Source: Fluviicola sp. (lineage in GTDB: Bacteria; Bacteroidota; Bacteroidia; Flavobacteriales_D; Crocinitomicaceae). Taken from it: a DNA stretch of 64,000 nucleotides. The stretch lies in the NCBI GenBank assembly GCA_029866325.1, contig JARWZO010000009.1, forward strand, positions 1 to 64,000. The letters run 5' to 3'. Under the pieces are notes generated by a model, which was given only the letters and a program-made list of their open reading frames with translations, did not search any database and was not told where the DNA came from. Below are positions 35,610 to 44,305 of this stretch, piece after piece (the stretch's first letter is position 1; the number at the start of each line of letters is the position of its first letter). Made by a program: the position numbers and the translations under genes.

Positions 35610-36086
35610 ATGCAGTTCTACTACATTTCGCGAATTGGCAAATCGCTAATCAACGGAAGATCTAAAAGATATGCTTTGTATCTCTTGTTTTTTGTCGGAT
35701 TAAGCAGCCAAACAGCATTCGGTCAAACGGAAACATCAACAGCCATAACTCAATTGTTATCCGAACGATCTTCAAGAATAACTCAGTCTACTCCAACAAG
35801 AGACATCGACATGCAATTGTTTGAATTGGGTTATCGTCCGAAGGCAGTTGTTTCAACACAAACCCTAGAAAATGGCAATTTGAGAATCATTTTCCCGATT
35901 TATCTTGCTGTATCAGCTGATAAAAAAATTCGTATGGAAGAGCGTTTATCGCAACACTACTCTTACCTCTCGTCTATTTCTGTAGACACTGAATTACAGC
36001 AAGTAACCCTACTACTTTTGCCGACCACTTCATCGGAAGAGTTGGATTCCATTATTGATCATTTCGGATATGCAGGTCATGAATAA
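35610..36086 (+). CDS. small secreted protein of unknown function
   Basis: 158 residues. Signal peptide with a long basic n-region (hydrophobic YALYLLFFVGLSSQTAFGQ, cleavage near residue 39). The mature part (about 120 residues) is soluble and mixed alpha/beta, without recognised domain. The next gene starts inside its last codons (ATGAATAA), so the two are translationally coupled; it may serve the large T9SS-exported neighbour. Confidence 0.65.
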   Translation: MQFYYISRIGKSLINGRSKRYALYLLFFVGLSSQTAFGQTETSTAITQLLSERSSRITQSTPTRDIDMQLFELGYRPKAVVSTQTLENGNLRIIFPIYLAVSADKKIRMEERLSQHYSYLSSISVDTELQQVTLLLLPTTSSEELDSIIDHFGYAGHE

Positions 36087-39048
36087 ACTACTACGTTACT
36101 TCGCAATCATTGCATTACCACTGATAATATCCTTGAATGGATATGGTCAATGCAATACGAATACATCTATTTGTACCCCCGGAACAGCCGGACCTTTCAA
36201 CTTTGTGACCCCGGGCCCCGGAGTGAGTACCTGCTTAGACTGGATTGGTCCAAATACCGGTTACATTATCCTGCACATTACTTCCTCAGGACCATTAAAC
36301 ATGCTCATCGACGGTAATTCGGCATCGGGCTTCCTTGATGTTTCTGTGTTTAACATTCCAGCAGGACAATCTCCTTGTACCGCTATTCAAAATTCAGCCA
36401 ACGAAATCGGTTGTAATTACGCCACTGCTTCTAGCGGTTGCAATCAGTTCGGGAATTCTTTTCCATGTGCCAGTAGCGTTCCTGCACCAAATGTGGTAGC
36501 CGGACAAGAATTGATGATTGTGGTTGAAAACTGGAGTGGTTCTTCCAGTAATTTTACACTATCGTTAGGCCCGCCTCCAGGTGCTCAAACAGGACCTCCA
36601 AATCCTGCCATTACACCTGTTGGACCATTTTGTGTCACTTCAGGATCTGTACAACTTGTTGCTGCCGATATGGGCGGAACGTGGACAGGACCGGGTGTTT
36701 CACCAAGCGGATTGTTTAATCCGGCAACTGCAGGTTTGGGAACTCATACAATTAACTATTCTGTTGGATCGGCTCCTTGCAACGCTTCTTCTTCCACTAC
36801 AATAACGGTAAACAGTGCTACAGTTGGGGTTTCTCCGGCAGTGACTATTTGTCCTGGAGCTTCTACCACATTAACAGCCAATGGGGCATCTACGTATTCT
36901 TGGTCGCCGGGAGGAAGTTTATCGGCTACAAGCGGAGCATCCGTAACAGCCACTCCAGGGTCAACAACCACCTATACCGTTACAGGAACTACAGCAGGTT
37001 GCACCAGTACAGCGAATGTAACTGTAACAGTGAGTGGAAATCCGGCAGTAAATGCGGTAGCAAATCAGTCGGTTTGTGCGGGAACGAATGTGCCTTCTAC
37101 CCTATTTTCAGGCGGTGCTGCAGGAACAGTATACAATTGGACAAACTCAAATACGGCTATCGGACTTGGGGCAAGCGGTGTAGGACCACTTCCTACATTT
37201 ACGGCTACCAATGCATCCGGTTCTCCCATTTCGGGAACCATTACCGTAACACCAACACTGGGAGCTTGTACCGGTAACCCCATTACATTTACCATAACTA
37301 TCAACGGATCCAATACAACGGTTTCACCGAATGCTACCATTTGTTTAGGTGGAAGCACTGTTCTGACAGCAGCCGGCGCAACAACCTATTCTTGGTCACC
37401 GGGTGCGGGTTTATCCGCAACTTCGGGAGCTAGTGTTACTGCTGATCCGGTTGTTACGACTACTTATACCGTTACCGGAACTTCGGCGGGTTGTACCAGT
37501 ACAGCCACTGTTACAGTAACCGTTGGTGGAAATCCTACTGTAAACGCTGTTGCCAATCAAACCTATTGCGCCGGAGCTACTGTTCCTTCTTCTGTGTTTA
37601 GCGGTGGTGCGGTTGGAACCGTTTATGATTGGACTAATTCAAATACTGGAATCGGTGCACCTTCAAGTGGTGTGGATGTTTGGCCAACATTTGCGGCAAC
37701 CAATGCCGGAGCGGCAGCTATCACAAGTACGATTACTGTAACTCCTAGTATCGGATCATGCGTTGGCACTCCGATTACATTTGATATTACGGTCAATCCA
37801 CAACCTACAGTAGTTGCAGGAAATAACGGCCCACTTTGCGAAGGTGCCGACATCAACCTCACAGCTTCAAATGTTGCCGGAGGAAGTTACACATGGTCAG
37901 GACCAAATGGCTATAACAATAACACGCAAAACCCAACTATCCCAGCCAGTGTTGCTAATGATTTCGGAACGTATACAGTAACTGTTACTGCTGCCGGTTG
38001 TTCAGGTTCTGCTACCACTACGGTTGTAATGAATCCTGGAACTCAACCTACTATTACACAAGTTGGACCTTACTGTGCCAATGGTGCTGCAGTTAATCTT
38101 GTTGCTTCCGTAGCCGGTGGAACTTGGTCTGGAACAGGAATCACAAATGGGGCTACCGGACTTTTCGATCCGTCTGCGGCTAGCATCGGCAATAATCTCA
38201 TTACTTATACTTCTTCGAATGGCTGTACAAATCCTGCCACCACAACGATTGTTGTAAATGCCATTCCTACCATTCAATTTACAGGAGATGTATTAACCGG
38301 TTGTGCACCGCTTGATGTTGTTTTAACAGATCAAAGTGCTCCTGCGAGCAGTGCCGTTACTTGGACTTTTGGTGATGGTTCTCCGAATTCCAATCAATTG
38401 GGATCGGTAGCACACACCTTTACTTCACCGGGTTGCTATGATATTACTTTAAGTGCAACCAGTAACGGATGCAGCAACTCAGCTACCCTTGCCAATTACA
38501 TTTGTGTGTTGCCGAAAGCTGAGGCTTCGTTTTATGTGGATGATGCCACTCAAACAATATCCGATCCTACATTCAATTGCATTAACACCTCATTGAATGC
38601 AACAAGTTATTCGTGGGAATTTGGCGATGGAACAGGAAGCACGTTGATTCATCCTTCTCACACTTACCCTGCTCTTCCCGGCAATTACACGATTGTGCTG
38701 TATGCGAATAACGCAGGTGGTTGCATCGACTCTGCCAAAATTAATGTGAGTATTAAAGATGAATTGATTTTCCATGTACCAAACGCCTTTACGCCAGATG
38801 GTGATGAGTTCAACAATACGTTTAAACCTGTTTTCTATTCAGGGTTTGATCCGTATAGTTATTCACTTACCATGTATGACCGTTGGGGAGAAATCTTATT
38901 CGAATCGCATGACGTGGAACTGGGCTGGGACGGAACCTACAACAACCAACTTGCCAAAGAAGGCGTCTATACTTGGACGATTAAATTTAAAGACATTGAC
39001 AACGATAAGAAAATGGTCTATTCTGGCCATGTGACGTTGATTGAATAA
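36079..39048 (+). CDS. large T9SS type B (gliding-type CHU_C) cell-surface protein with Ig/PKD repeats
   Basis: 989 residues from ATG 36079 (other ATGs at 36055 and 36070), giving the signal peptide LLRYFAIIALPLIISLNGYGQ. After an N-terminal Cys-rich domain there are two near-identical 164-residue modules (DNA 36829-37320 and 37321-37800; NATICLGGSTVLTAAGATTY, CTSTATVTVTVGGNPTVNAV), a further pair of related Ig-like modules and two PKD-like domains (VTWTFGDGSPNSN, YSWEFGDGTGSTL). The last 90 residues are the CHU_C type B sorting domain (VPNAFTPDGDEFNNTFKP ... MYDRWGEILFES). Exported by the T9SS, attached or released at the surface; probably adhesive. Confidence 0.88.
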   Translation: MNKLLRYFAIIALPLIISLNGYGQCNTNTSICTPGTAGPFNFVTPGPGVSTCLDWIGPNTGYIILHITSSGPLNMLIDGNSASGFLDVSVFNIPAGQSPCTAIQNSANEIGCNYATASSGCNQFGNSFPCASSVPAPNVVAGQELMIVVENWSGSSSNFTLSLGPPPGAQTGPPNPAITPVGPFCVTSGSVQLVAADMGGTWTGPGVSPSGLFNPATAGLGTHTINYSVGSAPCNASSSTTITVNSATVGVSPAVTICPGASTTLTANGASTYSWSPGGSLSATSGASVTATPGSTTTYTVTGTTAGCTSTANVTVTVSGNPAVNAVANQSVCAGTNVPSTLFSGGAAGTVYNWTNSNTAIGLGASGVGPLPTFTATNASGSPISGTITVTPTLGACTGNPITFTITINGSNTTVSPNATICLGGSTVLTAAGATTYSWSPGAGLSATSGASVTADPVVTTTYTVTGTSAGCTSTATVTVTVGGNPTVNAVANQTYCAGATVPSSVFSGGAVGTVYDWTNSNTGIGAPSSGVDVWPTFAATNAGAAAITSTITVTPSIGSCVGTPITFDITVNPQPTVVAGNNGPLCEGADINLTASNVAGGSYTWSGPNGYNNNTQNPTIPASVANDFGTYTVTVTAAGCSGSATTTVVMNPGTQPTITQVGPYCANGAAVNLVASVAGGTWSGTGITNGATGLFDPSAASIGNNLITYTSSNGCTNPATTTIVVNAIPTIQFTGDVLTGCAPLDVVLTDQSAPASSAVTWTFGDGSPNSNQLGSVAHTFTSPGCYDITLSATSNGCSNSATLANYICVLPKAEASFYVDDATQTISDPTFNCINTSLNATSYSWEFGDGTGSTLIHPSHTYPALPGNYTIVLYANNAGGCIDSAKINVSIKDELIFHVPNAFTPDGDEFNNTFKPVFYSGFDPYSYSLTMYDRWGEILFESHDVELGWDGTYNNQLAKEGVYTWTIKFKDIDNDKKMVYSGHVTLIE

Positions 39049-39073
39049 TGAAATAACCGCTATGCTACTACTA

Positions 39074-39245
39074 AAAAAGGAGGTGTCTAAAAAGCACAAA
39101 ACTGCTTCGTTGTTTTCGGATTTCAACCTTGATCATTTACTCAAGTAAACTCCCAAGGCTTCATCCTCAACGCCTTGCATTTTAGCACTTTTTAAAAACC
39201 TTCATGTTTTCAGAAAGAGGTTGTCTTTTTAGACAGCCTCTTTTT
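39074..39245. repeat. 172-bp MITE-like element with 21-bp terminal inverted repeats
   Basis: The left end (39074-39094, ending TGTCTAAAAAG) and the right end (39225-39245) match in 18 of 21 positions when one is inverted. A second nested inverted repeat lies just inside (AAAAAGCAC...ACTGC against GCATTTTAGCACTTTTT), and the centre has TTTACTCAAGTAAA and CAAGGC...GCCTTG hairpins. No coding. It lies between convergent genes and its right end doubles as a terminator. Confidence 0.65.
39216..39245. terminator. terminator hairpin at end of the MITE-like element
   Basis: AGAGGTTGTCT-tttt-AGACAGCCTCT (one G-T pair) followed by TTTTT. Placed to end the T9SS type B gene and possibly the M61 gene from the other side. 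Confidence 0.75.
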
Positions 39246-39269
39246 CATTATATCGTATTTGGAAATCGG

Positions 39270-40979
39270 TTATTTACTCCAATGTTCAAAAGCTTTTTTC
39301 TGCGCTCCGTTAGGAACTTCTACCTGCTTTAAAGTATAATCGAGGTAAAAATTGCGCTGAACTTCCGGCAACGTTAACTCAAGCAATTTACCTGCACGAA
39401 GAATAGTGAGTTGTTTTTGTTCATCATCAAGATACGTCAGCCATTTATCCAGTTCACCAAACAGCGAATAATTGTTTACTGCAACAATCGTATCCTCCAG
39501 CATTATTCCAGCCAAATCGGCCGGACTTCCGGGGTAAATAGCTTTCACAACGTGGTTTGCACCATCTTGAAGGGTTTTGAAACCCAAACGTCCGTGGCTA
39601 TAACGTTTTGACGGTTGATGAAGCATTTCTATTCCAATGGCATCAAACGCTTCGGTCAATATCGCTTCAAACGGACGTGTTCCGTAGAAATAATCATCAA
39701 AAACAGTATTCATCTGATCACCGGCTAATTCACAAATTAACGCGCGGTAATCCTGCTCACTTACTCCTTTTCCTTCAAGCGCAAAGTTGAAATAAAGCCG
39801 TTTCATCGCTTCATCCAAACCAAACTTATTGTTGCTGTGTTGACGAATCATGACATCAGTTACAAAAGCCAGCAAACAACCTTCGGTATAAATGGAAACC
39901 TTCCTTCCGGGAGCTCCGGGAACATAACCGTCGAGCCATGTATCCCAAGAAGAATCAGCTACAGAATGATTAAATCGCCCGAAATTATCGAAGTGTTTTT
40001 GCAATTGCACCTGCATTTCACGGAAATAATCTTTCAGCTTAAAAACACCACTCTTGTAGAGCATCAAATCGCCCATATAGGTCGTAACACCTTCGCAGAG
40101 ATAACCCAATCTGGAAAAATTCTCCTGTTGATAGTTGTAAGGGAACATTTCTATTGGACGAATCGCTTTCACGTTCCAGATATGGTATAACTCATGCGAA
40201 CTCACACCCAATAATTCAGAGTATGCTTCGCCGAACACGTCATAAGTCGGTCCGAGTGTAATTACGGTAGAATGTTGGTGCTCTACTCCATGATAAGCTT
40301 TGTAAGGCAAAATATGAATCAGAAAATGGTAATGCGGAACGGGAAACTCAATAAATTTCTCGATTTGTTTTACGGTGAATGCCTTGAAGTCTTGAATGAC
40401 ACGCTTCCAATCAATGGTAATTGCTCCGTTAAACCACAAGTGAAAAACAGTTCCGTTTACTTCGTACTGATTGTATTGCAGCAGTTCAGAGCAAATAAAC
40501 GGCGCGTCTGCCAATTCATGAAAATCAGCGGCAATAAGTTGTTTGCCTTCGCGCTTAAGCGATGTGGCAATGTTCCAATTATCGGGAATTGATAGATTGA
40601 CCTCACACGGTTCGTTGATGCGTTCAGGTAAATAAATAAAACAGTTTACCGGATTTACATACAACTGTTCTTTCGACAAGTAAGTAGATCCTGCGTTTAA
40701 ATCTGCAGCGTAATATCCGTATTCAACGCGCAAATCAGCTCCATTTTCATTCGTAACCTGCCAGGTTGAAGTATCGGTTTTTTGAACGGCACAAGGTTTT
40801 CCTTTTCCATCAAACACCCTGAAGTTGCGGACGTTCTTCGCGAAATTCCCTAATTCATATCTTCCGGGACGCCAGCGCGGCAAAACAATGGTTGCATTTT
40901 CGGATACCTTGGTAAACTGCACCCGAAATTGTACATATTGCTGATTGGGAGAATCGGTAGAAAGGAAATACTGTGTCAT
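39270..40979 (-). CDS. M61-family metallopeptidase with PDZ domain
   Basis: 569 residues from the ATG at 40979 (a TTG six codons earlier is less likely). N-terminal beta-sandwich domain, then the gluzincin active site HELYH at 262-266 with the preceding GVEHQHSTVITLG strand, then a PDZ domain at about 475-545 (SRGRLGF-type region KRYSHGRLGFKTL ... GSPADLAGIMLEDTIVAVNN). M61 enzymes are glycyl aminopeptidases. There is no signal peptide, so a cytosolic place is likely. Single-gene unit. Confidence 0.9.
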   Translation of the reverse strand: MTQYFLSTDSPNQQYVQFRVQFTKVSENATIVLPRWRPGRYELGNFAKNVRNFRVFDGKGKPCAVQKTDTSTWQVTNENGADLRVEYGYYAADLNAGSTYLSKEQLYVNPVNCFIYLPERINEPCEVNLSIPDNWNIATSLKREGKQLIAADFHELADAPFICSELLQYNQYEVNGTVFHLWFNGAITIDWKRVIQDFKAFTVKQIEKFIEFPVPHYHFLIHILPYKAYHGVEHQHSTVITLGPTYDVFGEAYSELLGVSSHELYHIWNVKAIRPIEMFPYNYQQENFSRLGYLCEGVTTYMGDLMLYKSGVFKLKDYFREMQVQLQKHFDNFGRFNHSVADSSWDTWLDGYVPGAPGRKVSIYTEGCLLAFVTDVMIRQHSNNKFGLDEAMKRLYFNFALEGKGVSEQDYRALICELAGDQMNTVFDDYFYGTRPFEAILTEAFDAIGIEMLHQPSKRYSHGRLGFKTLQDGANHVVKAIYPGSPADLAGIMLEDTIVAVNNYSLFGELDKWLTYLDDEQKQLTILRAGKLLELTLPEVQRNFYLDYTLKQVEVPNGAQKKAFEHWSK

Positions 40980-41114
40980 GTGCTCAATTTTCCTCAAAAT
41001 TAGAAATTCAATCGTATAACCACACGTTCAATGATGAATTGAAAATGTAAAATTGATAAGGAAGTTTTTGTGGAAGAAATGTTAAAAATGGAGGGAAGTG
41101 GTGAATGAATGGAA

Positions 41115-41145
41115 AAATGTCTTAACTTAGTAGACAAATGTCTTA
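41115..41145 (+). promoter_or_regulatory. candidate operator of the Xre/RES toxin-antitoxin operon
   Basis: AAATGTCTTA occurs twice (41115-41124 and 41136-41145), 21 bases apart, i.e. two helical turns. Between and across them, TGTCT...AGACA makes a dyad. It lies 13-43 bases before the antitoxin ATG, where autoregulatory Xre antitoxins are expected to bind. Confidence 0.5.
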
Positions 41146-41157
41146 TTTCAAACTGAA

Positions 41158-41652
41158 ATGGCTCGAAACAATGATCTTCAAATAGACAACTCAATCCAAC
41201 GATTTGTCAACTATGTACAACAGGAAAGCAACATGCATGTCTCTGATGTAAGTCTTACCTACAATGACTTTTTCAGAAACAAATTACTCTTGGTGCTTTC
41301 CATTCGTGAAGGTATTCCTCATTTTCTATTCTCTGCAATTCGCTTGCAAACTCCTTTCTCAGACATTGACTGGGCCAATTTCCTGAACATTTCAACCAAG
41401 TCACTTCAACGTTACAAAGTAGAAAAAGACTTTGTGTTCAAACCGATTCATTCAGAGAAAATCATTGAATTGGCCGAAGTAACCCAATTGGGCGAAACGG
41501 TTTTTGACAGTCAAGAACAATTCTACAATTGGCTCAAACGCCCAAATCAGGCGCTAGGCAATATGAAACCGCTCGAATTGCTCAAAGATTCGTACGGAAA
41601 AGAATTAGTTGTAAACGAACTCACACGCATCGATCACGGTATATTTGTTTAA
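41158..41652 (+). CDS. Xre/MbcA/ParS-family antitoxin (type II, RES partner)
   Basis: 164 residues. Central Xre-like region (SDIDWANFLNISTKSLQRYK) and a C-terminal DUF2384 toxin-binding domain (ESKFYNWL-like: QEQFYNWLKRPNQALGNMKPLELLKDSYGKELVVNELTRIDHG), as in COG5642 antitoxins. It neutralises the RES toxin encoded next and is expected to repress its own promoter. The stop overlaps the toxin start by one base (TAATG). Confidence 0.9.
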   Translation: MARNNDLQIDNSIQRFVNYVQQESNMHVSDVSLTYNDFFRNKLLLVLSIREGIPHFLFSAIRLQTPFSDIDWANFLNISTKSLQRYKVEKDFVFKPIHSEKIIELAEVTQLGETVFDSQEQFYNWLKRPNQALGNMKPLELLKDSYGKELVVNELTRIDHGIFV

Positions 41653-42116
41653 TGAAAGTTTATCGCCTAACCCGCAGAAAATTTATTCACGATTTCAATG
41701 GCAAAGGTGCTGCAATTTGCGGTGCTCGCTGGAATTCAAAAGGAACCGAAATTATATACGCTTCCGATAGTCGTGCCTTGGCCATGGCCGAAGTTGCCGT
41801 TCACCTTTCTTTTGATACCCTTCCTTCTGATTTTATGATGCTCGAAATCGACATTCCTGATATTGTAGCTTTTGCCCCAACGTTGACAGTTGACGATTTA
41901 CGCCTCAACTGGAATGTATTTCCACACGACGGAACCACTCAACTTATTGGCGATCAATTCATTCAAACCAATGCATTTTGTGTGATGAAAGTACCATCTG
42001 CGGTAGTGAAAGGCGACTTCAATATTCTCATCAATCCGATACATGCTGATTTTGATAAGATCACCATTACAGACAAGAGTGATTTTCCGTTTGATCAGCG
42101 ATTTGTTTATCGTTAA
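41652..42116 (+). CDS. RES-domain toxin (NAD-degrading family)
   Basis: 154 residues from ATG 41652. The RES core residues are kept with the spacing known for the Pseudomonas putida toxin: Arg26 (GARWNSKG), Tyr36 (EIIYAS), Glu47 (AMAEVAVH) and His51. The end carries FNILINP. RES toxins phosphorolyse or hydrolyse NAD+ and stop growth. The active-site residues are intact, so the pair looks functional. Confidence 0.9.
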   Translation: MKVYRLTRRKFIHDFNGKGAAICGARWNSKGTEIIYASDSRALAMAEVAVHLSFDTLPSDFMMLEIDIPDIVAFAPTLTVDDLRLNWNVFPHDGTTQLIGDQFIQTNAFCVMKVPSAVVKGDFNILINPIHADFDKITITDKSDFPFDQRFVYR

Positions 42117-42202
42117 ACCAAGCGCGATTGAAAGACCATTTCGGCACACCAATTAAACGGAATTGATTACTTTCGCAGCGTATCCATTTTATTGAATAGT
42201 AT

Positions 42203-43594
42203 ATGAATTACGATATTATCGTTGTTGGAAGTGGTCCGGGTGGTTATGTAACCGCTATCCGTGCTTCCCAATTGGGATTAAAAACCGCCGTTGTTGAACG
42301 CGATGAGTTGGGCGGAATTTGCTTGAACTGGGGATGTATCCCAACAAAAGCGTTGTTGAAAAGCGCGAACGTATTTGAATACCTGACGCATGCTGCCGAT
42401 TATGGAATTACCGTAAAAGATGCTAAGGTTGATTTTGACGGAATGGTTGCCAGAAGTCGTGGAGTTGCCAACGGAATGAGCAACGGGATTCAGTTTTTGA
42501 TGAAGAAGAATAAAATCGACGTTATCAAAGGAACCGGTGTGGTAAAAGCAGGTAAAAAAGTAGCTGTTACCGCAGAAGACGGAACAGTATCAGAATATAC
42601 AGCCGATAAAGGAATTGTAATTGCAACCGGAGCGCGCTCTCGTCAATTGCCGAACCTTCCGCAAGACGGAGAAAAAATCATTGGTTACCGCGAGGCTATG
42701 ACCTTGAAAAAACAACCGAAGAAAATGGTGGTTGTAGGTTCAGGCGCCATCGGTGTTGAATTTGCTTATTTCTACAACGCTATCGGTACGGAAGTTACCG
42801 TAGTAGAATACTTGCCGAACATCGTTCCGATTGAAGACGAAGAAGTGTCAAAACAACTGGAAAAATCGTTCAAAAAAGCAGGTGTTAACATCATGACAAA
42901 CGCTTCTGTTGAATCGGTTGATACTTCCGGAAAAGTATGCGTTGTAACTGTAAAAACAGCCAAAGGCGAAGAGAAAATTGAATGTGATGTTGTTCTTTCG
43001 GCTGTTGGAATTCAAGCGAATATTGAAAACCTTGGTTTGGAGGAATTGGGAATTGTGGTTGACAAAGGTCGTATCATCGTGAATGATTATTACCAAACCA
43101 ACATCCCCGGCTATTATGCCATCGGCGACGTGATTCCTACCCCTGCTTTGGCACACGTTGCTTCTGCAGAAGGAATTATTTGCGTTGAGAAAATTGCAGG
43201 ACATCACCCTGAACCATTGGATTACGGAAATATCCCGGGTTGTACGTATTGCTCGCCTGAGGTTGCATCTGTTGGTCTGACAGAAAAAGCGGCGAAAGAA
43301 GCAGGTTTGGATATCAAAATCGGTAAGTTCCCGTTCTCTGCATCTGGTAAAGCAAGTGCTGCCGGAGCAAAAGACGGATTTGTAAAATTGATTTTCGATT
43401 CGAAATACGGTGAATTGTTGGGTGCACACATGATTGGCGCCAACGTTACAGAGATGATTGCCGAAATCGTAGCCATTCGTAAACTGGAGGTAACAGGTGA
43501 AGAATTGATTAAAACGGTTCACCCTCACCCTACCATGTCGGAAGCGGTAATGGAAGCTGCAGCTGCAGCCTACGGTGAAGTGATTCACTTGTAA
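42203..43594 (+). CDS. lpdA: dihydrolipoyl dehydrogenase (E3)
   Basis: 463 residues. FAD motif VVGSGPGGYVTAIRASQLG at 7-25, redox disulphide Cys40/Cys45 in GGICLNWGCIPTKALL, NAD motif VVGSGAIGVEFAYFY, and the His442-Glu447 dyad in HPHPTMSEAVMEA. It reoxidises lipoamide in pyruvate and 2-oxoglutarate dehydrogenase complexes. The loop GICLNWGCIPTK rather than GTCLNVGCIPSK marks a common Bacteroidota variant. Monocistronic, ended by the hairpin at 43615-43648. Confidence 0.93.
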   Translation: MNYDIIVVGSGPGGYVTAIRASQLGLKTAVVERDELGGICLNWGCIPTKALLKSANVFEYLTHAADYGITVKDAKVDFDGMVARSRGVANGMSNGIQFLMKKNKIDVIKGTGVVKAGKKVAVTAEDGTVSEYTADKGIVIATGARSRQLPNLPQDGEKIIGYREAMTLKKQPKKMVVVGSGAIGVEFAYFYNAIGTEVTVVEYLPNIVPIEDEEVSKQLEKSFKKAGVNIMTNASVESVDTSGKVCVVTVKTAKGEEKIECDVVLSAVGIQANIENLGLEELGIVVDKGRIIVNDYYQTNIPGYYAIGDVIPTPALAHVASAEGIICVEKIAGHHPEPLDYGNIPGCTYCSPEVASVGLTEKAAKEAGLDIKIGKFPFSASGKASAAGAKDGFVKLIFDSKYGELLGAHMIGANVTEMIAEIVAIRKLEVTGEELIKTVHPHPTMSEAVMEAAAAAYGEVIHL

Positions 43595-43614
43595 GAATAA
43601 GATAATTAACTCAC

Positions 43615-43648
43615 AAGAGGTTTTCGTTTCGGCGGGAACCTCTTTTTT
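43615..43648 (+). terminator. rho-independent terminator after lpdA
   Basis: AAGAGGTT (43615-43622) and AACCTCTT (43637-43644) with a run of T. The next gene starts at 43660. Confidence 0.8.
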
Positions 43649-43659
43649 ACACCATCGAA

Positions 43660-44157
43660 ATGGAAAATGGTTTGTCGACTCTTCAGAAATACTTCAGAAT
43701 TCAGCGAGTGGTTGTGATTGTTTTCTTTTTGATGATGGCAGTGAGTTTGTTGTTGCCATATACAAAAGTAGATGTTTCATCACTTTATGTTCCATCTGTA
43801 TTTTCGAGATATACCATTTACGGTTATGAACTTCGTTTAGCTGTAATTACTGCAATTTTGGCATTTATTTGTACTATCATGATAGTCTTCACCAAGACGA
43901 GAATTTCTGCAACTATTGGATTTTTTGTGGCTGTTTTGAGTGGAATAATGGTATTGATCCTACCTCAAGAGATTCATTTCAATCACATCTTCATCAAACC
44001 ATCCGGCCCTGATTACAACTACGCTATTGGGTTCTATGTAATTCTAATTGGCGGAATATGCATCATCATTACCGCTTTCATAAACATGATTTTGGGAGCT
44101 CAAAACACACAGATAGAACGTACATTCAACCCAGACTTGATCGATGATTTGGAATGA
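43660..44157 (+). CDS. four-helix integral membrane protein of unknown function
   Basis: 165 residues with four hydrophobic helices (about 18-36, 56-76, 82-102 and 124-148) and a hydrophilic acidic tail (FNPDLIDDLE). No motif recognised. Separated from lpdA by a terminator, so probably transcribed alone. Confidence 0.7.
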   Translation: MENGLSTLQKYFRIQRVVVIVFFLMMAVSLLLPYTKVDVSSLYVPSVFSRYTIYGYELRLAVITAILAFICTIMIVFTKTRISATIGFFVAVLSGIMVLILPQEIHFNHIFIKPSGPDYNYAIGFYVILIGGICIIITAFINMILGAQNTQIERTFNPDLIDDLE

Positions 44158-44189
44158 ACTGAGCCTAAACGGTAAAACATTGTTTATTA

Positions 44190-44224
44190 GTGTCTTAGTG
44201 GTTTTTAGTTGACCACAAGGACAC
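44190..44224. repeat. short hairpin repeat GTGTCTTAGTGGT...ACCACAAGGACAC
   Basis: Arms 44190-44202 and 44212-44224 pair in 11 of 13 positions. This is the GTGTCTTNGTGG-type repeat common in Bacteroidota intergenic DNA, here between convergent genes. Confidence 0.5.
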
Positions 44225-44305
44225 AAAGAAACAAGGAAATTAACCTAGAATATCATCTTTTGGTGTAAAAGTGATTACTCATTTATCATTAGCTTCAACG
44301 AAAAT

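Noticed and set aside
36777-37277. 166-codon alternative frame inside the T9SS type B gene
   Set aside because: Frame-shifted shadow of the repeat region; low-complexity Tyr/Arg/Ser-rich product.
36829-37800. Tandem repeats considered as a CRISPR array
   Set aside because: Period of 492 bases in frame and coding for Ig-like modules; no short repeats with spacers and no cas genes.
42848-43588. 246-codon minus-strand frame opposite lpdA
   Set aside because: Fully antisense to a clear dihydrolipoyl dehydrogenase; Cys/Arg/Asn-rich translation without domain features.
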